A stretch of DNA of 64,000 bases from Banduia mediterranea (GTDB taxonomy: Bacteria > Pseudomonadota > Gammaproteobacteria > Nevskiales > Nevskiaceae): NCBI RefSeq assembly GCF_031846245.1, contig NZ_JAVRIC010000023.1, forward strand, positions 1-64,000, in the 5' to 3' direction. Shown here piece by piece: positions 46,174-54,569 of the stretch. Position 1 is the first letter of the stretch, and each line of letters opens with the position of its first letter. The notes under the pieces are model-generated. The model was not told where the DNA came from and did not search any database. It saw only the letters and a list, made by a program, of their open reading frames with translations. Position numbers and translations under genes: made by a program.

Positions 46174-46556
46174 GGCGCCGCCTCGCGAGAGGATTCGGCC
46201 GAAAGCCGCTGCTGCAAGGCGATGCGCAGTTCCGGCGTGCGGTCCGGCGCACCGCTGAGCACGGCCGGCGCGTTGAGCAGCACGATGCGTCCCTCGTCCG
46301 AAAGCTCGGTGAGGGAGGCTTCCAGTGCGCTGGCGAAGCGCTGCACTTCCGCCTGCTGCCGCGCTTGGTTCCAGTCGCGCTGCGACACGGTCGCGACGTG
46401 CTCGGCCAGCACGCGGTCGATCTGCACGACCGCCATGGCAGGCGGCGGCGAGAGCCAGCGCAAGGTCAGAACCGTCAGCAGCGCGCTGCTCAGGCCGATC
46501 GCGCAGGCCAGTGCCAGCGTCGACGCCATCGGCGCAGGGGAGGGCGCTTCGCTCAT
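46170..46556 (-). CDS. trbI: Type-F conjugation protein TrbI
   Basis: This 128-residue protein has one membrane anchor (TLALACAIGLSSALLTVLTLRWL) and a soluble domain with VVQIDRVLAEHVATV, FASALEASLTELSDEGRIVLLNAPAVLSGAPD. The segment fits the TrbI family, which affects pilus retraction in F. The start overlaps the traC stop (ATGA). It is short and less conserved than its neighbours, so the call leans on gene order. Confidence 0.72.
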   Translation of the reverse strand: MSEAPSPAPMASTLALACAIGLSSALLTVLTLRWLSPPPAMAVVQIDRVLAEHVATVSQRDWNQARQQAEVQRFASALEASLTELSDEGRIVLLNAPAVLSGAPDRTPELRIALQQRLSAESSREAAP

Positions 46557-49123
46557 GTCTGCGCCTTGCGCTGCGACGAACGACGCACCAACTCGTCCAC
46601 CGCCTCGACCAGCGACAGACCGCGGGCCTGCGCGTCCTGCACGAACTGGAACTCGGCGCTCTGCGTCGAGTACAGCTTTTCCGAGAACGGATCGACGATC
46701 AGCCGCCCGACCGACACGCCTTCCGGCCCCTTGATCGCGAGTTCCGAATACATGCCGTCCTGCTTGTCCAGCGACAGCAGCAGTTCCTGCAGGCCGTCGT
46801 CCATCGCGATCTGCTGCTCGGCGCGCGCCTTGTGCACCGTCTCGGCCTTCTGCCGCAGCAGACAAAGAAAGTCGCTGTTCTCCAGCGCCGCGCGCGACAG
46901 CGCGGACTTGTAGTAGTCGTTGATGCTCTGCGTGATGGTCATGAATGCGCCGCCATACTTGCGGGCGGTGCGGTAGCCGCGCTCGATGAACTTGCCGGCC
47001 TGGCCCTGGCCCATCAGCTGCCAGGCCTCGTCGATGATCGCTAGCTTGCGCACGGAGCGTTCGTGCCGGTACATCTCTTCGGTGATCGACAGCATCAGCG
47101 ACAGCAGCACCACGGACTGCAGGTCCGTCATGTTGACGAGGTCGTCCAGCTCCAACACCACCAGCGGGTTGTGCAGGGCGATCGTCGAGGCGCCGTTGAA
47201 ATAGCGACCGTAGCTGCCGTCGCGCGTGTACGGGAACAGCATCGTCGCCAGATCGCGCGCGGCCTCGTCATGAGCGCCCATCACCGTAAGCTCGGCGGCG
47301 ACCGCAGTCGGTTCGGCATCCGCGCCGTACTTCTTCCAGCTCGCGACGATGGCCTGCTCCAGCACTGCGAGCTGCAGCGGCGACAGCGGGGCGTCCGGCG
47401 AGGCCATCTGCGCATGCAACTGCTTGAGCAGCGGCAGCTCTTCCTCCTGGAATTCGTCTGCATTGACCGTCGAAAACGGATTCAGGCACGGCCGTTCGGC
47501 GCGGGAGAAGCTCACGTACTGACCGTCGAGCAGGCGGCAGATGTTCAGATAGCTCTTGCCGGCATCGATGATGCTGACGCGCCCGCCGGTGGAGCGCGTG
47601 GCCACCACCATCTCGTTGGTGAAGAACGACTTGCCGGCGCCGCTGGTCGCCGCGACCGCGACGTTGTAGTTGCCCTTGCGGTTGTCGAAGAAATCGACGA
47701 ACTGCACCTGGCCGCGCCGGCCGAAGGTCATCAGCAGCGGGGTTCCCGTGCCTTTCCATTCGGCCGTCAGCGGCGCTGTATTGACCGCATTCCAGGTCAG
47801 GCGCGAGCGCAGCAGCCCGAGCCGCTTCAATTCGTCGGCGAGCATGGGGCCTGCGGTCATCGGCAACGCACAGCGCAGCGCCGTCAGCGCCGTGAAGCGA
47901 TCCTGCGACAGCTGCCAGCCCTGCGATTCGAACACCGAACGCAGCCGCTGCAGGCAGAACTCCTCCTCGCCGGCCCGCGCGAAGGCGACGATCTGCCAGT
48001 GCGAGCGCAGCAGCCTGTGGCCGTCCTCCATGTTGCCGACCACGTAGTCCCAGTCGGCCTTGCGCTCCTTCCAGGCCGGCACGAAGCGCCCGACCGGCGA
48101 ATCCATCATCTGCGTCGCCCGCGCCGCCTTGAGCCGCGCGCTGCCCAGCGCCGCAACCTGATCGGTCACATGGATGGTCTGCGTGTACAGCACCGGGCAG
48201 GGCAGGCGCTGCACATTGGAAAACAGCGCGCCGATCAATTCGCCCGACTGCCAGCCCGCCCAGTTCAGCGGGAACTGCCGCACGGACAGGGGCAACACGG
48301 ACACATTGAATCCCCGATGGATCAGGGACAGGCAGTCGCGCCCGACCAGCAGCAGCGTGTCGCGGTCGATCACCTGTTCCGCCAGCGGCACCTCCGGGTC
48401 CCAGCGCCACCTCGTCCGCGGCTCGGGCGAGGGATTCAGCATGCCGTCCAGCGTGCCGATGAAGCGCTCCGCGTCCACGCGCAGATGGCCCATGTCGGCG
48501 CTCGCGAGAATGCCCTCGATCGCCGCGCGCACGCGCATCAGGTAGTCGAGCTCGGAAGCGTCCGGCTGCCGCGGATCGATCGGCCGCGTCACGCTGAACA
48601 GCACCCGCCAGTCGCGCAGCAGGAACACCTGCGAATCGAACAGAGACGCCCAGCAGCCGCCCCGAAGGTACGACGCCCGACGGTCGGCCAGCACCGAGAA
48701 CAGGCTGCCGTCCCGAGGCCGCGCCTCGCGCCACCGGTCCAGCAGGCCATGGACGTCCGGATCGGCCCACAGCGTGATCTGGACGCAGGTGCCTGCCTTC
48801 AGCCCCTGCGAGAACAACCCGGCCAGCACCTTGATCCGTTTCAGGTCCATGCCCACGGCTGGCGTGGCCTCGAGGACGAAGCCGGCGGCGTCCCCGTTGA
48901 AGAACAGTTGTTTGTCGGGGTCGTAGCTCTCGTACGGCAACAGCCCGGACACGCGCCGTGCCGATGCGATCCGTTGCATCTCCGCAACCGTCGGCGGCGG
49001 CAGCCCCCGGTCGAACAACGCGCCGGGCGGCTCCTCCGCGAACCACCGCTTCAGTTCGGCGCCGACGCGGCCGCGCAGGCGGTCAAGGCTCGATGGGGCG
49101 AGGGATTGTTCGCGGATGTCCAT
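46553..49123 (-). CDS. traC: Type IV secretion ATPase TraC
   Basis: The 856-residue VirB4/TraC-family ATPase carries Walker A AVAATSGAGKSFFTNEMVVA near residue 500, Walker B LAIIDEAWQLMGQGQAGKFI near 690, and ITQSINDYYKSALSRAALENSDFLCLLRQK. It drives pilus assembly at the inner membrane. In related elements traV, traA and dsbC lie upstream of traC. Here a CBASS locus on the opposite strand separates it from traV, so it needs a promoter of its own or read-through across about 5 kb of antisense genes. Confidence 0.95.
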   Translation of the reverse strand: MDIREQSLAPSSLDRLRGRVGAELKRWFAEEPPGALFDRGLPPPTVAEMQRIASARRVSGLLPYESYDPDKQLFFNGDAAGFVLEATPAVGMDLKRIKVLAGLFSQGLKAGTCVQITLWADPDVHGLLDRWREARPRDGSLFSVLADRRASYLRGGCWASLFDSQVFLLRDWRVLFSVTRPIDPRQPDASELDYLMRVRAAIEGILASADMGHLRVDAERFIGTLDGMLNPSPEPRTRWRWDPEVPLAEQVIDRDTLLLVGRDCLSLIHRGFNVSVLPLSVRQFPLNWAGWQSGELIGALFSNVQRLPCPVLYTQTIHVTDQVAALGSARLKAARATQMMDSPVGRFVPAWKERKADWDYVVGNMEDGHRLLRSHWQIVAFARAGEEEFCLQRLRSVFESQGWQLSQDRFTALTALRCALPMTAGPMLADELKRLGLLRSRLTWNAVNTAPLTAEWKGTGTPLLMTFGRRGQVQFVDFFDNRKGNYNVAVAATSGAGKSFFTNEMVVATRSTGGRVSIIDAGKSYLNICRLLDGQYVSFSRAERPCLNPFSTVNADEFQEEELPLLKQLHAQMASPDAPLSPLQLAVLEQAIVASWKKYGADAEPTAVAAELTVMGAHDEAARDLATMLFPYTRDGSYGRYFNGASTIALHNPLVVLELDDLVNMTDLQSVVLLSLMLSITEEMYRHERSVRKLAIIDEAWQLMGQGQAGKFIERGYRTARKYGGAFMTITQSINDYYKSALSRAALENSDFLCLLRQKAETVHKARAEQQIAMDDGLQELLLSLDKQDGMYSELAIKGPEGVSVGRLIVDPFSEKLYSTQSAEFQFVQDAQARGLSLVEAVDELVRRSSQRKAQT

Positions 49124-49523
49124 TCCAGGGTTCGGCAGGCAAGCGATGAAGGTGCTTGCTCGAAGCCTGGGGGAAGGCGTTCACGGCGCGGAACCGGAAA
49201 CTTCGCTGGTCGGTGAGGCGATTTCTTTCGCGATTCGAGGTCCGCTCTGTGCCATAAGCGGACGCTTATTTGATCGCTCTCGCCTCCACGACAGCTCGTT
49301 TCAGAGATGTGACGGCGTCTTGAAATCCTCGAAGGCCGTCCACCGTCGCGAAAAGTCAGATTTATGACGCAATCTGCGTTTTTTGGGGAAATCTTGGGCG
49401 GATCGGGGCCCGATATCAGGATTTTCGTGGCAAGCTAGATCCGTCTCATTGACGTAACCCACCGCTAGGTTGCACTTGGCCTCCTGATGTCCGACCCGAA
49501 CCCAATCCGCACGTCCAGCTCCA
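49124..49523. other. 400-base gap between traC and CBASS (divergent promoters)
   Basis: Both flanking genes start here and point away from each other, so the stretch must hold the traC-block promoter and the CBASS promoter. It contains a palindrome at 49240-49263 and AT-richer DNA at 49330-49400. A TTGACG at 49449-49454 on the plus strand could be a -35 for CBASS, but its -10 is poor. No gene is seen. Confidence 0.5.
49240..49263. repeat. GTCCGCT...AGCGGAC palindrome, left edge of the CBASS insert
   Basis: GTCCGCT and AGCGGAC are perfect 7-base arms around CTGTGCCATA. A degenerate relative with the same core (TGTGCCA, AAGCGG) lies at 58538-58567. Confidence 0.6.
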
Positions 49524-51053
49524 ATGAGCCCTCCATCAGCCCGATCACCGAAATACTTCATGCTGGCCGGCAGCGTCTCGCTGTCGGCCAGGTCCGAAAA
49601 CGTGAAACGCGCACATGAGTTTGTGCGAGCGTTCGTAGCGGCAGTGCTAGAGGCGGGCGACGGGTTCGTCGTCTACGTGGCCGCCGAAGCGTTCAACGAG
49701 GCGGGTGAACCGGTGCTTTTCGACTGGTCCGTTTTGCGGCAGATCGATGCTCTGCTGCCCGGCGAGGCGGAAGTGCCACGTGCCGTAGTGGTCTTGTCGG
49801 AAAAAGGCCGTATCGAAAAGATGAGCCCTGAGCAGCGTGGCCTTATTGGGTCCATGGCTGGCCGACGCCTCATCGAGATTTCGACCATTCCGGACGATGT
49901 CGTCACGGGTGGCAATATCGTTGAAGCCCAGATCGATCGCGCTGCGGGGATGATTGCATTGGGCGGTGGCAAGGGCGTATCGGACCGCGCCTACAAGATG
50001 ATGAAGCTGGGCCGTCCGGTTTATCCTCTCGACCTCAAGATCGGCGCCCTCGGCGAGGATGGTCACGGTGCGGCAGCCCTGCATCGGGCGTTCATGAACG
50101 GTCCTTTGTCGTACTTCAGCCACACTGGCGAGGCGGCGCGCACCAGCAGCTTGGCGCTCTCCCTGGAGGAGCCGGGCCAGCCGATTCCCGACATCGCAGC
50201 AAAGATCGCGAAGTTGATTAGGGCCGAGATCCAGGCACAAGAACTCGCGGCACCCACCGATGTGCTGATCTTGACTGCGCTACCAATCGAACTGAGTGCA
50301 AGCTTGGATGCGTTCGAGATCGACGACGAGACACCTGCGGCCAAGACGGAGATCGGCCAGAACTACTTCCGAGCCCGGGTCGTCAGCGCCACGGGAAAGT
50401 CCGTGATCTGCACGATCGCCAGCTTTGGAACCGCCGGCAACGTCGATGCTGCCGCGGCAACGGCAAGCTTGCTCGCGGAGTTCAAGCCGAAAAGCGTGGT
50501 AATGCTCGGCATTGCAGCCGGAATGCGCGACAAGTGTGCTTTGGGGGACGTCGTGATCTCAGACCGGATCGTTGCCTATGAAGGCGCTGCCTTGCTCGCC
50601 GGCGGCGACGTTGCCTCGCGGCCTGAGACGTTCCGGCTTGGGCTGCCGATCCAGCAGGACGTGACCCTGTACCTAGCGCGTGGTGATGCCCTAAAGCGGC
50701 GCCTCGATCAAGCGTGGGCCCGGCAAGGGCTGGCGCTTCCAGCGTCGTCGCAAGCCGGCGTGGTGTCCAACGACATTCGACCCAAGCCGGCCACGATTGC
50801 CAGCGGCGAGAAACTCTTGCGGGACCCAGACAAGTTCCGTCAGCTCCGCGAGATTCAGGGCAAGATCGAAGTCGCGGAGATGGAGGCTGTGGGGGTGTTT
50901 ACCGCCTGTCAGCAGCACGGGACACCCGCGTTGATCATCCGCGGGATCAGCGACTACGGCGACGAAACGAAAGACAACACCTTTCACGAGCTCGCGGCGA
51001 AGGCGGCGGCCGTGGCAACGGCCGATTTCGTCGCGAACGGTCTGACGACGTAA
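49524..51053 (+). CDS. CBASS effector: SLOG/STALD-like sensor fused to a purine-nucleosidase domain
   Basis: The 509-residue protein has two parts. Residues 1 to about 230 look Rossmann-like with GMIALGGGKGVSDRAY (GGGKG at 147-151) and RPVYPLDL, as in SLOG/LOG and STALD sensor domains. From about 245 a phosphorylase/nucleosidase domain follows: VLILTALPIELSASL, VVMLGIAAGMRDKCALGDVVISDRIVAYEGAAL, AEMEAVGVF (453-457) and RGISDYGD with the catalytic-type Asp 477. Related PNP-type effectors in antiphage systems cleave ATP to adenine and stop growth. It is the first gene of a CBASS operon, so a cyclic nucleotide probably binds the N-terminal part and unlocks the enzyme. ATP as substrate is inference. 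Confidence 0.8.
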   Translation: MSPPSARSPKYFMLAGSVSLSARSENVKRAHEFVRAFVAAVLEAGDGFVVYVAAEAFNEAGEPVLFDWSVLRQIDALLPGEAEVPRAVVVLSEKGRIEKMSPEQRGLIGSMAGRRLIEISTIPDDVVTGGNIVEAQIDRAAGMIALGGGKGVSDRAYKMMKLGRPVYPLDLKIGALGEDGHGAAALHRAFMNGPLSYFSHTGEAARTSSLALSLEEPGQPIPDIAAKIAKLIRAEIQAQELAAPTDVLILTALPIELSASLDAFEIDDETPAAKTEIGQNYFRARVVSATGKSVICTIASFGTAGNVDAAAATASLLAEFKPKSVVMLGIAAGMRDKCALGDVVISDRIVAYEGAALLAGGDVASRPETFRLGLPIQQDVTLYLARGDALKRRLDQAWARQGLALPASSQAGVVSNDIRPKPATIASGEKLLRDPDKFRQLREIQGKIEVAEMEAVGVFTACQQHGTPALIIRGISDYGDETKDNTFHELAAKAAAVATADFVANGLTT

Positions 51054-51104
51054 CCCGATAATATTAAACAGTAACAAGTGCCTTTGAGCATCAAAGGAGA
51101 ACCA

Positions 51105-52058
51105 ATGGCTTTATCCAATGCACAACTGCTTTGGTACGACAGCAACGTCCTGCGCCTGCCCCAGGACAAGCGCACCGAATACCACGCCCAGGTCGACCGG
51201 CTCATCTCCGAGCTCCGCAAACACATGGCTGATTTCGATGAGCTGACCATCAAGAAGGTCATGAAGGCAGGGTCTTTCGCGAAATTCACGATTCTCCGGA
51301 AGACCAACGAAGACCCGGTCGATGTCGACGTGATGTTCTATCTCACCGGCGATAACGTCAGCCACAAAACCTTCAAAGACCTGAGCGATGTGATCTACGC
51401 GAAGCTGGCGAAGATCTACCCTACCAAGAAGGTAGAGGATTTCGAGCTGCAGCGTCGGGCTGCCACGGTGCAGTTCGTCGGCTCGGGCCTCGCGGTCGAT
51501 ATCGTCCCGGTCCTTCAAGACCCCAAGCGGCCCGACTATGGCTGGCAGTTCGATATCCAGGACGGTTCGAAGAACGAAACCTGCGCCCCGTGCCAGATCC
51601 AGTTCGTCGTCGACCGCAAGAAGCAGGATGCGCACTTCCGGACCCTGGTCCGCCTGGCCAAGCGGTGGAAAAACTACACGACGCCCTCGGGCCTCAAGTC
51701 CTTCCACATCGAGCTGATCATGGCGCATCTGCTCGAAGTCGATGGATCAGGCGGAAGCATCGAAAAGCGATTTCGCGACTTCCTGCTTTACGTCGCGCAA
51801 TCCGAACTCAAGGAGCGGGTCGACTTCGTTGAGAACCGCAAGTCACCGGCGTTTTCGTTTGCTGATCCGGTAGTGGTGATCGATCCCGTGAATAACAGCA
51901 ACAACGTGACGTCGCGAATCTCCGAGACGGAACGCAAGGAGATTTGCCAAACCGCCCAAAACTCGTGGGAGGTCGCCTGCCGCGCCTCGGAAGACGATGA
52001 TCTCGACGCCTGGAAGGAGGTCTTTGGGCCCCGGTTCAAGGTAAAGGAGGAGGAATGA
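51105..52058 (+). CDS. cdnC: CBASS CD-NTase (cyclic oligonucleotide synthase)
   Basis: ATG at 51105 follows AAAGGAGA, so the GTG at 51078 is not used. The 317 residues have the polymerase-beta-like core: GS at 56-57 (KAGSFAKFTIL), metal-binding DVD at 73-75 (VDVDVMFYL) and the third Asp at 132 (AVDIVPVL). A helical substrate-binding domain follows. These enzymes make cyclic di- or trinucleotides when phage infection is sensed. Association with HORMA and TRIP13-like genes is typical of clades C and D, so the symbol is provisional. It overlaps the HORMA gene by four bases. Confidence 0.9.
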   Translation: MALSNAQLLWYDSNVLRLPQDKRTEYHAQVDRLISELRKHMADFDELTIKKVMKAGSFAKFTILRKTNEDPVDVDVMFYLTGDNVSHKTFKDLSDVIYAKLAKIYPTKKVEDFELQRRAATVQFVGSGLAVDIVPVLQDPKRPDYGWQFDIQDGSKNETCAPCQIQFVVDRKKQDAHFRTLVRLAKRWKNYTTPSGLKSFHIELIMAHLLEVDGSGGSIEKRFRDFLLYVAQSELKERVDFVENRKSPAFSFADPVVVIDPVNNSNNVTSRISETERKEICQTAQNSWEVACRASEDDDLDAWKEVFGPRFKVKEEE

Positions 52059-52546
52059 GCACTACCCAGACCAAGACGACGACCTTCACCAGCGAAGATA
52101 TATCGAAGGTAATCCGCAGCTTCACCACCGAGCTCAAAATGATCGCGTCGAGCACGCGGGGCATGACGGAAGCCGAAGCCGCGAAATATGGCCATGACAT
52201 CGAGTATCTCGCGCAGCATAGCTACCTGAGTCTGGTCGATGTCACCTTGTACAGCAATGGCAAGGAGGAGAATGCCGTCCAGTACACGGTTCGCGATGGG
52301 ACCAAGGACCTGACGCCATCTAAGCCCGGCGGCGTTATGTGGCGCAGGCTGGAGAACCCGAAACTTCACGTCACTGTGCGTTTGACGATCGCCTACACCC
52401 CCCAGGTCGAGCAGGCGGTCAAGGCGAAGCTTTATATCAACTGGCAGACCACCAACTTCGATCTCAGCCATCCGAACCTCAAGAAGAAGGATGGCCGCGA
52501 CTTCACCAGCAACGGCTATGGCATTAGCAGGACGGATTTCGAATGA
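52055..52546 (+). CDS. cap7: CBASS HORMA-domain activator Cap7
   Basis: The 163-residue single-domain protein starts TQTKTTTFTSEDISKVIRSF, has SLVDVTLYSN and LHVTVRLTIAYTPQVEQAVKAKL, and ends DFTSNGYGISRTDFE, the pattern of bacterial HORMA proteins. In type III CBASS the HORMA protein closes around a peptide and then activates the CD-NTase. It is translated by ATGA overlaps with the genes on both sides. One HORMA gene is present, where some loci carry two. Confidence 0.88.
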   Translation: MSTTQTKTTTFTSEDISKVIRSFTTELKMIASSTRGMTEAEAAKYGHDIEYLAQHSYLSLVDVTLYSNGKEENAVQYTVRDGTKDLTPSKPGGVMWRRLENPKLHVTVRLTIAYTPQVEQAVKAKLYINWQTTNFDLSHPNLKKKDGRDFTSNGYGISRTDFE

Positions 52547-53433
52547 GCAGCACGGTTTTCGAGAGCCGGACGGTTCTCCCGAATGAACTCATCACTGATC
52601 GGGCCAAGACCCTACTGGGCTTCGGGTCGCTCTACGACCGGGTGAGCAAGCAGCTGCAACTGATCCTGCATGCGGACAGGGTAGAGGCCTGGAGCCGCCA
52701 GAAGCACCACAAGTCACTTGCGATCGTCGGACTGCTTCGCGGCCAGTATCCCTTTGCCATCTTCTACGGTGACGTGGGTACTGGCAAAACGGCCATGGCC
52801 GAAGCCGTTGGCAACAAGATCGCGATCGACTCCGGAACCGAGGACTCGGAGCTTTTTAAGCTCAGCAACCGCGTCCGTGGTAGCGGGAACGTGGGCGAGA
52901 TGGGGACGCTGATCACCGAGGCTTTTGCGGAGATCAAGAAGGCGATCGGCAAGAATCGGCGTGCCATCCTGGTCATCGATGAGGGCGACTCTCTGGCCGC
53001 GTCACGTAGCCAGCAGCAGAGCCACCACGAGGACAAGGTCGCCGTGAACACGGTGATCCAGGCGATCGATGAATTGCGATCGGCCCGCGGCCGGATCTTT
53101 ACGATCCTATGTACCAACCGGATGTCTGCACTTGATCCGGCTATTATCCGTCGCGCCTCGATCATCGAGCACTTCCAGCGGCCCACCGACGACCAGCGCG
53201 CCGACCTGTTCGAGATGGACTTGGGCGATCTTGAGCTGACGCCCAAGCAGGTGAAGGCGTTGGTCGCCGCAACGGGAGCCAGGGACAAGCAGCCAGCTTG
53301 GACCTACTCCGATATCCGCACCCGCCTATATCCGGCCGCAATCGCACTGGCATATCCGGACGCTGCGCTGACTTTCTCGCATTTCGAGTCCGCGCTTGCA
53401 ACACTGGAACCGTCCCCGGCGCTCGCCGACTAG
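52543..53433 (+). CDS. cap6: CBASS TRIP13/Pch2-like AAA+ ATPase Cap6
   Basis: The 296 residues include Walker A GDVGTGKT (76-83), Walker B AILVIDEGD with D146 and E147, sensor-1 ILCTNRMSALDPAIIRRA, and a helical lid to the end. In type III CBASS this ATPase opens the HORMA protein and so keeps the CD-NTase off until infection. It lacks a long N-terminal domain, as expected for bacterial Trip13. It overlaps the HORMA gene by four bases and is followed after 37 bases by the exonuclease gene. Confidence 0.9.
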   Translation: MSSTVFESRTVLPNELITDRAKTLLGFGSLYDRVSKQLQLILHADRVEAWSRQKHHKSLAIVGLLRGQYPFAIFYGDVGTGKTAMAEAVGNKIAIDSGTEDSELFKLSNRVRGSGNVGEMGTLITEAFAEIKKAIGKNRRAILVIDEGDSLAASRSQQQSHHEDKVAVNTVIQAIDELRSARGRIFTILCTNRMSALDPAIIRRASIIEHFQRPTDDQRADLFEMDLGDLELTPKQVKALVAATGARDKQPAWTYSDIRTRLYPAAIALAYPDAALTFSHFESALATLEPSPALAD

Positions 53434-53470
53434 CTACTGAAAGCAACCTTGTTTCCATCAAGATCCAATA

Positions 53471-54019
53471 ATGAGTAAAAAGTACGAGGTCTTCATCTCG
53501 GTGGACATCGAGGCTGCAGGACCGATCCCAGGCGAGTACAGCATGCTCACCGTGGGCGCCTGCCTCGTGGAAGATCCAGCCAGGATGTTTTCCTGTGCCA
53601 TCAAACCGGTCAATGACCGCTTCGTGCCGCAGGCTCTGGAAGTCACCGGCTTGTCGATGGCCAAGTTGGCAGAAGAGGGCCTCGATCCGGAGATGGCAAT
53701 GCGGCAGTTCGAGGCTTGGATCGCTTCGACCCTTGATGGTCAGGGCTCGCCCGTATTCGTGGGTCTCAATGCCCCTTTCGACTGGTCTTTCGTCAACTAC
53801 TACTTTCACCGGTTCCTAGGGAGGAATCCGTTCGGTTTCACAGCACTCGACATCAAGGCTGTTTACATGGGCGCAACCGGATGCTCATGGCATGACACGC
53901 GATCGAGCGAAATCGCACGGCGTGTTCATCCGAACTCCAAAGGTGACCACAACGCCCTTCGTGACGCGCTTTACCAGGCTGAGCTTTTTCGTCTGGTGCG
54001 CAGCATGAAGCTTTCCTGA
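53471..54019 (+). CDS. cap18: CBASS-associated DEDDh 3'-5' exonuclease Cap18
   Basis: The 182 residues form a DEDDh exonuclease: DIE with D12 and E14 (FISVDIEAAGP), D104 in NAPFDWSF, and H160 with D165 in GDHNALRDAL. It is the size of the accessory Cap18 seen in many type III CBASS loci. Its role in defence is not settled; it may trim nucleic acid or shape the signal. It has its own start 37 bases after cap6 and is the last gene of the locus. Confidence 0.85.
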   Translation: MSKKYEVFISVDIEAAGPIPGEYSMLTVGACLVEDPARMFSCAIKPVNDRFVPQALEVTGLSMAKLAEEGLDPEMAMRQFEAWIASTLDGQGSPVFVGLNAPFDWSFVNYYFHRFLGRNPFGFTALDIKAVYMGATGCSWHDTRSSEIARRVHPNSKGDHNALRDALYQAELFRLVRSMKLS

Positions 54020-54190
54020 TTTGAGTTGAAGGTGCGCGAAATCACGTTGGTATTATCCGATTTCCTGAATGTGCATTGTCTTCCTGCCGTGCGATTAGCG
54101 GGCGAAGACTAAGGCGAGACCAAGGCGGCAATTGGGTCGTCGCAGCCCCCTTAAAGCTAGGTTTGCACGTCCAATTGTCAGGCAACGACT

Positions 54191-54215
54191 GTCCGCTTTG
54201 GGCTGATTTCAGCCC
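54191..54215. repeat. GTCCGCTTTGGGCTG motif with hairpin, right edge of the CBASS insert
   Basis: GTCCGCTTTGGGCTG (54191-54205) is identical over 15 bases to the motif at 59799-59813. Its right half differs: GGGCTGA and TCAGCCC form a hairpin at 54200-54215 that could also end the converging transcripts of cap18 and traV. Confidence 0.6.
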
Positions 54216-54216
54216 A

Positions 54217-54558
54217 TCAGCGCAAATTCTCAACCATCCACTCGCTGTTCCCGATTCGGACGTAGACAGACGCTGCGTCGTGAAAGTCGCCTTCTCCGTC
54301 CACGTACGGAAGGACGTTGATGCGCAGAACCCGCGGTGCCGAAAGCGAGGGTTCGCCGTGTCCCGACGTGGTCGGTTGTGTCGTGCCGGCGATGTCAGGC
54401 GCCTGCAGTGGCTCCGCTTGGCCGGTCGCTGCCGCATGTATCCGGCTCACGGATCGGCAGCCTCCCGAACTGATGGGGGCGCCGCACGAATACTTCGGCG
54501 TCGTCGAGCATCCGAGCAGGGTGGCGCTGGCGACGAGTATGGCAAAGAGGATCTTCAT
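54217..54558 (-). CDS. traV: Transfer lipoprotein TraV
   Basis: The 113 residues start MKILFAILVASATLLGCSTT with a clear lipobox (LLGC). Further cysteines (YSCGAP, GGCRSV) and a C-terminal beta segment VLRINVLPYVDGEGDFHDAASVYVRIGNSEWMVE follow, as in TraV of F-type systems. It is the outer-membrane lipoprotein (VirB7-like) that anchors the TraK-TraB channel. It lies 11 bases after traB, and the CBASS insert follows it. It is somewhat shorter than F TraV (171 residues). Confidence 0.83.
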   Translation of the reverse strand: MKILFAILVASATLLGCSTTPKYSCGAPISSGGCRSVSRIHAAATGQAEPLQAPDIAGTTQPTTSGHGEPSLSAPRVLRINVLPYVDGEGDFHDAASVYVRIGNSEWMVENLR

Positions 54559-54569
54559 GGTGATGCTCC

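Noticed and set aside
41229-49216. Long plus-strand frames opposite traN and traC
   Set aside because: Antisense shadows of well-supported transfer genes.
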